Below are positions 15,522-22,705 of a DNA stretch of 64,000 bases, one piece after another (position 1 is the stretch's first letter; each line of letters opens with the position of its first letter). Source of the stretch: Eubacteriales bacterium (GTDB lineage Bacteria > Bacillota > Clostridia > Oscillospirales > Oscillospiraceae); NCBI GenBank assembly GCA_030536515.1, contig JAUNPV010000007.1:1-64000 (forward strand). Reading direction: 5' to 3'. The notes under the pieces are model-generated. The model worked only from the letters and a program-made list of their open reading frames with translations, was not told the origin of the DNA and made no database searches. The position numbers were made by a program, and so were the translations under genes.

Positions 15522-17135
15522 TTATACTGCAACCCTAACAGGCTCCAATTCAAACACCTCATCAAACTGTACTTTGCGCTCCGGGGACAGGTGGTGGCTG
15601 ACGAGAATCAAGGTCAAGTCGGGATTATTCAGCAGGCTCTTTTCTACGATGTCTGCGTTCTTTTGGTCAAGAGCGCTTGTGCCCTCATCCACCAGCAAGA
15701 TAGAGCGGTTGTGGATCAACGCACGGGCGATGGCTACACGCTGTTTCTGGCCGCCGGAGAGACAGCTGCCCTCCTCACCTACAGGAGTGTCCAAGCCCAA
15801 AGGCATATTTGCAAGGTCGCCGTCTAACGCACTGTCATGGATAGCCTTTGCAATCTGAGCTTCGGTGAAGGTTTCCCCCAAGGTGATGTTTTCACGGATG
15901 GTGGTGTTGAACAGGAACACATCCTGCTCAATGTAACTCATTTGCTGCTGAAGCTGCTCGGTGGTAAAGCTCCTTGCATCCCTGCCATCAAGCTGGATAG
16001 AGCCGGTGTATTCCGGGAGCCAGCCCAGCAGGAGCTTGAGAAGGGTGGATTTGCCGCAACCAGAGGGGCCGGTGAGGGCATATTTTTTGCCCTTTTCAAA
16101 ACAGATTGACATATCACGAAGAATGGGCTTCTCCCCATAATTGAAGCTAACATTCTGAACGGCAATTCCCTTCGACATAGGAGCGGTGGGGATATCAGTC
16201 TTTGCAGTTGATTCATCGGCATGGACTGTAATTTTGTCAAAATAGGGCTTTGCGGCGGCAAAAGACATTCGTGTGCTTGCAATCGTGCTGAGGCCGGAGG
16301 AAATCCCGCTGGTCAAATTTGTAGCGTTCACGAGGGCACCCATAATCATCTTACCTTGGAAAGCCAAGACTACGGTGAGAATCTGCTGTAAAATCTGGAA
16401 AATCAGATTGATAGAAGAAATGACAAATCGGGCTTTGGAATGGATAACGGTCTGCTTGCAGGCGGCTTTCTCCACAATGTCACTGGCTTCACAACCCTGG
16501 CGGATGAATCTTCTTTTATGACCGAAGGAGCAAAGAACATCAAGGCCAGACAGCAAGTCACGAATTTTGGATGTTGCCTCTGCTTCTGCATTGGCACATT
16601 CTACACCGGACTGCTCCATTTTCTTGGTGAAAGATTTGGGAAGGAGCCAGGTAATCACGGCACAGATAAGGCCAACAACAAGCATAGACCAGTGCAAGTA
16701 GCTTAGAGCGATACAGCAACTCACTACATAAACGGCTTCGCCAAAACCATTGAAGAACGGATTCCATGCGTTCTGCTCGATCAACTTGATATTGGTTGTC
16801 AGCCAGGATATGTATTCGCCGCTGTCCTTGCTGTGATACTCTTGGTGGTTTTTGCCCAGCAATGTAGCATACAGATCCTTTCGGACATGGTTATTCATAG
16901 CTCGGACGGCACGCTTGGTACTAACTGTTTCCAGCACGGCAATTCCCTGTACACCGAGCATCAGAAATACGACCACAGGGAGCCAAGACAAAAAGACTTG
17001 GAGATTCAGTTGAATAGCCGCATCAAAAAAGTGCATCATTACCATCTGGAGCACGGTGTATAGAATGAGCTCGGATGCAATCAGCAAGCAGGCTAGAATA
17101 TTTGTTTTCCAGTTGCTTTTGATGTAATAGAACAT
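15522..17135 (-). CDS. ABC exporter (membrane-ATPase fusion) of the peptide locus
   Basis: 537 residues: six hydrophobic helices in the first ~290 residues (LLIASELILYTVLQMVMM onward), then an ATPase with Walker A GPSGCGKST, Q-loop, signature CLSGGQKQRVAIARAL, Walker B ILLVDEGTSALD and H-loop VSHH. The N-terminal C39 peptidase of bacteriocin exporters is absent, so leader removal, if any, needs another protease. It follows the radical SAM gene after 21 bases in the same operon; its likely cargo is the modified peptide. In place of the usual Walker B DEP there is DEG. Confidence 0.9.
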   Translation of the reverse strand: MFYYIKSNWKTNILACLLIASELILYTVLQMVMMHFFDAAIQLNLQVFLSWLPVVVFLMLGVQGIAVLETVSTKRAVRAMNNHVRKDLYATLLGKNHQEYHSKDSGEYISWLTTNIKLIEQNAWNPFFNGFGEAVYVVSCCIALSYLHWSMLVVGLICAVITWLLPKSFTKKMEQSGVECANAEAEATSKIRDLLSGLDVLCSFGHKRRFIRQGCEASDIVEKAACKQTVIHSKARFVISSINLIFQILQQILTVVLAFQGKMIMGALVNATNLTSGISSGLSTIASTRMSFAAAKPYFDKITVHADESTAKTDIPTAPMSKGIAVQNVSFNYGEKPILRDMSICFEKGKKYALTGPSGCGKSTLLKLLLGWLPEYTGSIQLDGRDARSFTTEQLQQQMSYIEQDVFLFNTTIRENITLGETFTEAQIAKAIHDSALDGDLANMPLGLDTPVGEEGSCLSGGQKQRVAIARALIHNRSILLVDEGTSALDQKNADIVEKSLLNNPDLTLILVSHHLSPERKVQFDEVFELEPVRVAV

Positions 17136-17156
17136 AAAAACATTCCTTTCAAAAAC

Positions 17157-18401
17157 TTAGAAGTCTGTCCTGTGACAGTACGGTTCCTGATTATCAATAA
17201 CTGCGTACCGTTTGCACTGCATATTGAAGCAACTTAGAACATCTGGACAGGTGTAACACTCCGGACGGAGCTCATTTTGATACCAAAGTTGATTTGCTAC
17301 ACTATCGACCGATACACCGTTTTGAGGGTCGAGGTGGCCAACAAGATTTCTGGGATGGTCCAGAGCAACAGAGCATTTTACAATTTCCCCATTTGCACGG
17401 AATACATAGCCATTTGGATATGCAGCATAACAAATTCTGGCGAACATTTCACTGTTTTCGCATTCCCGCTTCATACCTATTTTATCCAGGTATTCCTCAT
17501 GCAGCTGAGGAAGAGATATTTTCTTTTCGCCCTGTACCAAATCCAAGTTCATAACGGATTCTCCACCCCAGTCATTCACAGTACGCACAGTTAGGGAAAA
17601 GCGAGGATCCTTTCCGAATAAATGATATAGATGGTCATACCAGCTGAAATCCATATCCCCTGCGAGAATGTTATGCCGAATGATCACCTTAAAATCATAC
17701 TCATTTTGAGGTAGTTCTGAAATGGAAATCAAATTATCGAGAATATGCTGCAAAGTCCCAGCACCAGAAACATGGGGTCTCGTATGATCGTGATTCCAGC
17801 CGTCAAGAGTAATATGAAAACACTTAATCCCAGATGCATATAACTGGTCGAAGTGCTTTCGATCAAGCAAATAGCCATTGGTTGTCATGCTTGAGCTGTA
17901 GTAAAATTGGTGAACGGATTGAAGAGACTGGATGAGATATGCAATCTCCAACACATTATCTTGGCATAGCGTTGGTTCACCGCCGAACCAGTTGACTCGC
18001 ACAACTTTGAATTTAGGGGCCTGTTCCTGAATGAAGTCTTTTAATCTGTCGAGCAGTTTACGAGTCATGTGATGCGGGGTATGATCTTCATAGCAGTAAG
18101 GGCATCGAAAATTACATCCTTCAGTCGGCATAATGGTTAACATTAAAACATCATCCATTAGCGCTTTCACTGTTTCCAAAGACTGGTCGATTTCAGCCTT
18201 CGTTAGCAGCAACTCTTGGGCATGAAGGAACTGTGTTAGTGGTGTACTTAGATCGGCGCAGCCACCAGATTTAATGAGTTCGCAGAACTCAGCCTGCAGA
18301 GCGGTGTCCGTGAGCTTAATTACGTTATGTAACAGGTCTGAAGATACGAAAAGCACACCATTCTCTTCTTTGTATCGAATATAGCCTGGAATAATATACA
18401 T
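17157..18401 (-). CDS. Radical SAM/SPASM peptide maturase
   Basis: 414 residues. The start at 18401 (MYIIPGYIRY) has AAGGTG upstream; a longer frame is not needed. The first ~85 residues resemble a peptide-recognition region. The [4Fe-4S]-SAM motif is C96-x3-C100-x2-C103 (EGCNFRCPYCYED). The C-terminal ~110 residues hold a SPASM-type set of cysteines (NGEIVKCSVA, ECYTCPDVLSCFNMQCKRY, YCHRTDF) for auxiliary clusters. Enzymes of this type install thioether or C-C crosslinks on ribosomal peptides. The only peptide next to it is the 31-residue ORF at 18584, with two cysteines. Product class (sactipeptide, ranthipeptide or other) cannot be decided. Confidence 0.9.
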   Translation of the reverse strand: MYIIPGYIRYKEENGVLFVSSDLLHNVIKLTDTALQAEFCELIKSGGCADLSTPLTQFLHAQELLLTKAEIDQSLETVKALMDDVLMLTIMPTEGCNFRCPYCYEDHTPHHMTRKLLDRLKDFIQEQAPKFKVVRVNWFGGEPTLCQDNVLEIAYLIQSLQSVHQFYYSSSMTTNGYLLDRKHFDQLYASGIKCFHITLDGWNHDHTRPHVSGAGTLQHILDNLISISELPQNEYDFKVIIRHNILAGDMDFSWYDHLYHLFGKDPRFSLTVRTVNDWGGESVMNLDLVQGEKKISLPQLHEEYLDKIGMKRECENSEMFARICYAAYPNGYVFRANGEIVKCSVALDHPRNLVGHLDPQNGVSVDSVANQLWYQNELRPECYTCPDVLSCFNMQCKRYAVIDNQEPYCHRTDF

Positions 18402-18455
18402 AGTAGCACCTTTTCTTGTTTTGCGGAAAACTCCGATGATTTTTGGAAAAGTAGT

Positions 18456-18482
18456 GTGTGCTCCGGTAAAACCGAGGCACAC
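18456..18482 (-). promoter_or_regulatory. Hairpin between precursor and maturase genes
   Basis: On the minus strand GTGTGCCTCGGT and ACCGGAGCACAC pair with a two-base internal loop around TTT. It lacks a U-run, so it probably protects or partly terminates the precursor RNA, raising precursor over enzyme. Confidence 0.6.
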
Positions 18483-18488
18483 AAAAGA

Positions 18489-18584
18489 TTACTTTTTGCA
18501 GCCACAGCCAGCAACATTGTTAACGATCGTGTCAAAGAATCTGCTGTTGATGGCCAGAGGCAACTTGGTTGCAACGACTTCCAT
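18489..18584 (-). CDS. RiPP precursor peptide with C-terminal GCGC motif
   Basis: 31 residues, AAAGGAG nine bases before ATG 18584. It has a leader-like part (MEVVATKLPLAINSRFFDTI) and an end VNNVAGCGCKK with two cysteines, glycines and a basic tail. It lies directly upstream of the radical SAM gene on the same strand, with only a hairpin between them. Size and position are those of short RaS-RiPP precursors such as the streptococcal ones. It is not a SCIFF peptide, which has six cysteines. The likely modified residues are the Asn/Val/Ala upstream of Cys27 and Cys29. Confidence 0.75.
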   Translation of the reverse strand: MEVVATKLPLAINSRFFDTIVNNVAGCGCKK

Positions 18585-18681
18585 TTCCGAATTCTCCTTT
18601 CATTTGATTCGCTTGGGATTTATATGTGCATTTCCCTCGCCGTGATATAGAATAGCATGACGAGAAAGAAAAGAACATATC

Positions 18682-18707
18682 ATAACATGTAAGTGAAAAA
18701 TAACATG
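18682..18707. promoter_or_regulatory. Tandem ATAACATG boxes between the peptide operon and its regulator
   Basis: ATAACATG at 18682-18689 and 18700-18707, 18 bases apart start to start, in the divergent spacer. They lie upstream of the precursor operon, whose promoter shows no clear -35. Candidate operator for the HTH-TPR regulator. Confidence 0.5.
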
Positions 18708-18725
18708 GAACGCCTAGTTCATTAC

Positions 18726-18754
18726 TCGACAAATGTCCTCAAATATGTTATAAT
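18726..18754 (+). promoter_or_regulatory. Promoter of the HTH-TPR regulator
   Basis: TCGACA (18726-18731), exactly 17 bases, TATAAT (18749-18754). Strong, constitutive-looking. Confidence 0.8.
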
Positions 18755-18786
18755 TTATTTAATTCAACATACAGGGGATGAGTGGA

Positions 18787-19731
18787 ATGCAAGAAATTTT
18801 CTTAGGCGAAGTTATCAGGCAGAAACGCCTGGAGTTGGGATTAACTCAGGAGCAGGTGTGCGAAGGAATATGTGATCCTATTACAATATCCAGAATTGAG
18901 AACGGAAAACAAACCCCTAACCGTACTCGAATTAATGCAATTTTGGAACGCTTGGATTTGCCAGCTGATCGCTATTGGGCAATGCTTAGTAAGAACGAAC
19001 TTGAGATCGAGGCATTGCAAAAACAAATCACTGAATTTAATGTTCAGTTCGAGCATGCGAGTAAAAATGAACGTCCAGCTATACGGAAAGCCGCATTCGA
19101 GAACCATCAAAAACTCGAAGCAATGATTGAAAAGGGAGATACGGTCAGTCGCCAAATGATTCTCCGCTCCAGGGTTCTTCTTGGAAAAGAGAGTGAATAC
19201 AGCATTCAGGAGCAACGTGCCATGTTGATGGATGCGATTCGTCTGACGGTTCCATCTTTTGACATTGATGAGATTGGGAAAAGTTTGTATACCAGTGAAG
19301 AAATAAAAATCATCAATCTCTTAGCAACGGGTTTCAGTCGTGCAGGAGAACATATGGAAGCCATCAGTATTCTGAGTCAGCTTTGTGGATATATCAGAAA
19401 GCACTTTAAGGATATTCCCGTAAACCGTACCCACTTCAGCATGATTGCATATAATTATGCTAGAGAGCTAGGGATCATAGGACAATATGAGAAAGCAATT
19501 CAAATTGCCGAAGAGGGGCGAGCCGAGTGCCTTGCCTCTGGTTACCATCTTCCCATGCCTCGCTTGCTGGATGTTATGGCGGAGTGTTATTACTACTTAG
19601 GGGATGAAGAGAAAAGCAGAGATTTATTTTACCAATCCTACTATTTGTTTAAGGCATTTGGTGATGGTCATAATCGAGAACTTGTGAAAAAAGATGCACA
19701 GAGATGTATAAACTTGGTGTTTGAAGGTTAG
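18787..19731 (+). CDS. HTH-TPR regulator of the RNPP (Rgg/PlcR-like) kind
   Basis: 314 residues from ATG 18787; AGGGG sits at the right distance, while the ATG at 18778 is too close to it. N-terminal Cro-type HTH: LGEVIRQKRLELGLTQEQVC, ISRIENGKQTPNRTRI. The remaining ~240 residues are helical repeats (FSMIAYNYARELGIIGQYEKAIQIAEEG, LLDVMAECYYYLGDEEKSRDLFYQSYYLF), the TPR layout by which PlcR/Rgg/ComR proteins bind a short imported peptide. It is divergent from the peptide operon and convergent with a secreted-peptide gene. I infer that it activates the operon in response to that peptide; whether the ligand is this one is untested. Confidence 0.88.
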   Translation: MQEIFLGEVIRQKRLELGLTQEQVCEGICDPITISRIENGKQTPNRTRINAILERLDLPADRYWAMLSKNELEIEALQKQITEFNVQFEHASKNERPAIRKAAFENHQKLEAMIEKGDTVSRQMILRSRVLLGKESEYSIQEQRAMLMDAIRLTVPSFDIDEIGKSLYTSEEIKIINLLATGFSRAGEHMEAISILSQLCGYIRKHFKDIPVNRTHFSMIAYNYARELGIIGQYEKAIQIAEEGRAECLASGYHLPMPRLLDVMAECYYYLGDEEKSRDLFYQSYYLFKAFGDGHNRELVKKDAQRCINLVFEG

Positions 19732-19901
19732 AGATCCTCAACCATAGAGTCCACGAATCTTGGATTCCGTTCCTCTGCGACGGTTTCTTCGATATGCGCA
19801 TGAGTGCTATTATCCCTACTGTTACAAGCTGTCTGCGGGAAAGCAGTCACCAGCATGGCACACAGAAGCAGAGATGTAATCAGAGAAGTAAATCTTTTCA
19901 T
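19728..19901 (-). CDS. Secreted small peptide, candidate signal for the HTH-TPR regulator
   Basis: 57 residues from ATG 19901 (AAAGGTG nine bases upstream; GTG 19913 and ATG 19907 are too close to it). MKRFTSLITSLLLCAMLVTAF is a Sec signal peptide; the rest is a short acidic tail ending RNPRFVDSMVEDL. This is the usual build of RNPP pheromone precursors: positively charged start, hydrophobic stretch, mature peptide at the C-terminus. The gene converges on the regulator and overlaps its stop codon by 4 bases. A cysteine near the cleavage site (QTAC) leaves a lipoprotein as an alternative. Confidence 0.65.
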   Translation of the reverse strand: MKRFTSLITSLLLCAMLVTAFPQTACNSRDNSTHAHIEETVAEERNPRFVDSMVEDL

Positions 19902-20043
19902 AGTCATTAACACCTTTCGTTGTTTTTTACAACACTAGAATACCGGAATATCGAGTTAAAATCCATATCGCTAGATGTTTTTTATTTCTTACATGGAACG
20001 ACAAGTTTTCTTCTGTATTATCTAGTGAGTGCCTGGGACTTTC

Positions 20044-20077
20044 AAAAAAGGGCGACTCCCGGATGGGAGCCGCCCTT
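20044..20077 (-). terminator. Intrinsic terminator, minus strand
   Basis: AAGGGCGGCTCCC and GGGAGTCGCCCTT followed by TTTTT on the minus strand. The surrounding 19902-20290 holds no gene I can recognise. Confidence 0.7.
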
Positions 20078-20290
20078 CAACTTTATTAGAGCTGGATCAG
20101 TGTACCGATATATTATGCTGGCGGTCCAGGGTGGGGCCCAAAACAGCTAGACATCGGCAGACAATCATCCTATGTTACAACTGTATCGTGGTGCGGAACG
20201 GTCAAATTGGGAGACGGTGCAAACAATGAAAAAATAGCATGTTACTTCTAAAGAGTGAAGTCTATGCCCCGGAAATGTGGGAACATGTGA

Positions 20291-20337
20291 AATTTGGCAG
20301 AAGCACGGACTTTTATTGTCCGTGCTTCTGCCAAATT
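20291..20337. terminator. Perfect 20-bp hairpin after the RloAB operon
   Basis: AATTTGGCAGAAGCACGGAC (20291-20310) pairs perfectly with GTCCGTGCTTCTGCCAAATT (20318-20337) around TTTTATT. It lies 7 bases beyond the rloB stop and can terminate from either side. Confidence 0.75.
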
Positions 20338-20344
20338 CACTTGA

Positions 20345-21004
20345 TTACACAATCTTTAATGATTCCAAATACACAATGGCTTCCTGAACAGTCGTAAAAG
20401 TTTTACTGCTCTGATGCAGCCAATGGTTTCTCGCATCTGTATCTTCCAATGTAGGAATTCCGTCGGGCAGAAGATTAGCCAGCGTCTTCGCTCCATTTCT
20501 GACTGCGGTTTGATACATTCTAGCAATTTTCTCCGTTGTTTCAAAGTCACCTTTTTTGTATCCTGGCATCTTTTGCTTGAGCTGATTGATGATGCGCTCT
20601 TTATCGGCGGTACAATTGATTGCAGGAGCCATCATTTGATAATGTAGCATCAGCCAATACTCAATACAGCCAGTGGTCATCAGGAGGCGAACCCTAATAT
20701 TGGGCTTCTTTCGAAGCTTCCGAAGCTGATCAATAATCTTTGTCCTGGAGTCCCAGTGCTTGTGATCGGATTCTTCTACATCGAAGAAAAACCATATTTC
20801 ATCTGTCGCAGGGACGGCACTCTTATATCGGGGCTCTTTTGTGAATTTATCTCTTGCCTCTTCAAATAATCCAGTCTTAGGGGGATATTTGATTGCTGCT
20901 ACTTCTTCAAATTCTTCTTTCAGAAATTGAGCATAGCACTGCTCCGATTCTCCCTCACAAAAAATGTATATTAGTGGTTTTGATTTCTTCATTTGTCTGG
21001 GCAT
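20345..21004 (-). CDS. rloB: RloB-like TOPRIM protein (AbiLii-like)
   Basis: 219 residues. IYIFCEGESEQCYAQFLKEEF near residue 15 and FFFDVEESDHKHW near 72 are the Glu and DxE motifs of the TOPRIM fold in RloB; EYWLMLHY follows. RloB partners the ATPase RloA in loci found near restriction systems, and corresponds to AbiLii of the lactococcal AbiL abortive-infection pair. A nuclease effector that needs the ATPase is the usual reading. Starts 2 bases after the rloA stop. Confidence 0.8.
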   Translation of the reverse strand: MPRQMKKSKPLIYIFCEGESEQCYAQFLKEEFEEVAAIKYPPKTGLFEEARDKFTKEPRYKSAVPATDEIWFFFDVEESDHKHWDSRTKIIDQLRKLRKKPNIRVRLLMTTGCIEYWLMLHYQMMAPAINCTADKERIINQLKQKMPGYKKGDFETTEKIARMYQTAVRNGAKTLANLLPDGIPTLEDTDARNHWLHQSSKTFTTVQEAIVYLESLKIV

Positions 21005-21005
21005 C

Positions 21006-22316
21006 TTAGATTACCTCCTCGATCTGAAGGTCTGGTGTGGCACCGAATTTGCCCAAAAGATAACCTTTGCGAATGTTTTCATTTGTGGTAGTGGAATAAT
21101 CACTGACACTGTACAGTGTGGAAGTTCCGTCCTTCCGCCGCTTATCCACAAAGTAAATCTGGTCTTTACGAAGCAGTTCCATGTTCAGCAATTCCATATC
21201 ATGTGTCGTGAAAATGAGCTGTGCATGGTTGGGGTTGCTGACGGGACTCTGGAACTTGGATACGATCATTTCTACCATGAGGGGATGCATTTCTTTATCC
21301 AGCTCATCAACACACATGACGCCACCACAGTTCAGAACACGCTCAATTCCAGGGGCAAGAGCCATCAGTTTACGGGTTCCGTCGGATTCATCTGCCAACT
21401 GTAACGGATACAGTTTTTCTGTCCCATCTGCAGAACGCCCCTTGTGGAAAGAGGTTGCATGAACTTCGCCCAGCTTGAGCTTTGTTTCTGACTCGTTTGT
21501 ATTTTCAGAAAGTGCTCTCGCAAACAGAGTTAGTGCCTCGATGATCCCTTCTGGAACACCGTCAGCATCCTTTTCTAGCTCAGAAATATCCCGGCTCTTA
21601 AGCTCGAATTGCATATCTTGAATGCCCAGGTCTGCTGCTTTTGCATAGTCCTTTATGGATTTCAGCATATCCGGATCTTCAGAGTATTCCAACAGCTGAT
21701 GCGGGATATCGGTGTAGTCACGGGAGAAAAACAGATGTTCCCGGAACCAGCGCATAGCAGAAACGCAGGCCTTTTCGTTCATGGTACAGGCTACAGCAAA
21801 ATAAAGCTGGTTCTTCGCAACGGCCTCGCTAATGAGCTGACGCAATTTCTTATCTGTATTCTCTCGAAACTCAAATGTCTGATAGTTCCGATAAAATACC
21901 AGAGCACTTTGCCCCTTCGGAGAGTGGAATAAATATTCTTTTACAATTTCTGTTTTTGTTGCAGAAAAACCGTACACATATTTTACATCATCCAGCAAGT
22001 AGGTAAATTCAAAAGAGGTAGGCTTATTCCGAGAATCATCATCCAGCAGAAATGGTTGCATTGGAATGTTTGCCTTTTCATGCTGTGTCCGCTGTGCATT
22101 TCGGACAAACTGCGCTGCCAGCCAAAACGCCCGGATCACATTGCTTTTACCGCCTCCGTTCTTTCCGTAAATTGCAGCAGCTGGAAGAATACGGAGATTC
22201 TTATGCAAAATCAGGCTGTCCTTAAACGCACCCAGCCCTGTAGCTTCCATAGAAAGAGCGGCTTCGTCTCTAAAAGAGCGGTAGTTTTCAAACTTAAATT
22301 CAATCAGCATATTCAT
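21006..22316 (-). CDS. rloA: RloA-like AAA ATPase (AbiLi-like)
   Basis: 436 residues. SMC/ABC-like ATPase: FKFENYRSFRDEAALSM at the start, Walker A GKNGGGKS at 51-58, signature-like DESDGTRKL, Walker B GGVMCVDELDKEMHP and H-motif IFTTHDMELL. Together with RloB it makes a two-gene phage-defence unit (AbiL type). The ATPase probably senses infection and licenses the TOPRIM nuclease. Low GC like the rest of the island. Confidence 0.85.
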   Translation of the reverse strand: MNMLIEFKFENYRSFRDEAALSMEATGLGAFKDSLILHKNLRILPAAAIYGKNGGGKSNVIRAFWLAAQFVRNAQRTQHEKANIPMQPFLLDDDSRNKPTSFEFTYLLDDVKYVYGFSATKTEIVKEYLFHSPKGQSALVFYRNYQTFEFRENTDKKLRQLISEAVAKNQLYFAVACTMNEKACVSAMRWFREHLFFSRDYTDIPHQLLEYSEDPDMLKSIKDYAKAADLGIQDMQFELKSRDISELEKDADGVPEGIIEALTLFARALSENTNESETKLKLGEVHATSFHKGRSADGTEKLYPLQLADESDGTRKLMALAPGIERVLNCGGVMCVDELDKEMHPLMVEMIVSKFQSPVSNPNHAQLIFTTHDMELLNMELLRKDQIYFVDKRRKDGTSTLYSVSDYSTTTNENIRKGYLLGKFGATPDLQIEEVI

Positions 22317-22575
22317 ACCTCCTATATCCTTATTATACCTTCCTTTCTTATAAATGCAACTGAAAAAATGAAAAATTATGATTTTTTTATCTTAATTCAT
22401 TTATTATGGCGTAATTGCGTGTTATCCCATATGAAGAGACAAATGTGCCAGGCAGAAAACGGTCAAATCTTGGGATAGTGAAAACAAAGAGAAGTCCAAT
22501 GGCACCGCACTCCGCATAATGCTTACGGAACACAAGGGCAGTGAATGGAAAAAAGCAGCAGAACACATAAAAAGA

Positions 22576-22613
22576 GGGCGTCCGGCTCATTTTCGAAGGA
22601 ACCGGACACCTTT
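22576..22613 (+). repeat. Hairpin repeat, copy 3
   Basis: GTCCGG and CCGGAC around CTCATTTTCGAAGGAA, flanked by GGC and ACC and followed by TTT. Same build as copies at 582 and 2366 (GGTG..GGTTC..TTTTCGAA..GGAACCGG..ACCTTT). Confidence 0.65.
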
Positions 22614-22670
22614 GATTCGCAAATGCCAATAGATCGCTGTATACTCTCATGTAGGCTGGATCAGATTCAC

Positions 22671-22702
22671 TATCTCCTCCAGCACTTACATGACAGGAGA
22701 TA
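22671..22702 (+). promoter_or_regulatory. RBS-masking hairpin of the tyrosine recombinase
   Basis: TATCTCCT (22671-22678) is perfectly complementary to AGGAGATA (22695-22702), which is the ribosome binding site of the gene starting at 22706. Confidence 0.65.
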
Positions 22703-22705
22703 CAG

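Larger units (their letters stand above)
22317..22705. other. Spacer between rloA and the tyrosine recombinase
   Basis: No gene. It holds a motif related to ones at 82-115 and 20199-20230 (here 22459-22491, ACGGTCAAATCTTGGGATAG then TGAAAACAAAGA), hairpin repeat copy 3 and an RBS-masking hairpin. Confidence 0.45.

Noticed and set aside
18489-18584. SCIFF (six cysteines in forty-five) precursor
   Set aside because: The peptide has 31 residues and only two cysteines.
19728-19901. Ordinary lipoprotein
   Set aside because: Possible (QTAC), but the -3 Gln is poor for a lipobox and the size and position fit a pheromone precursor better; not excluded.
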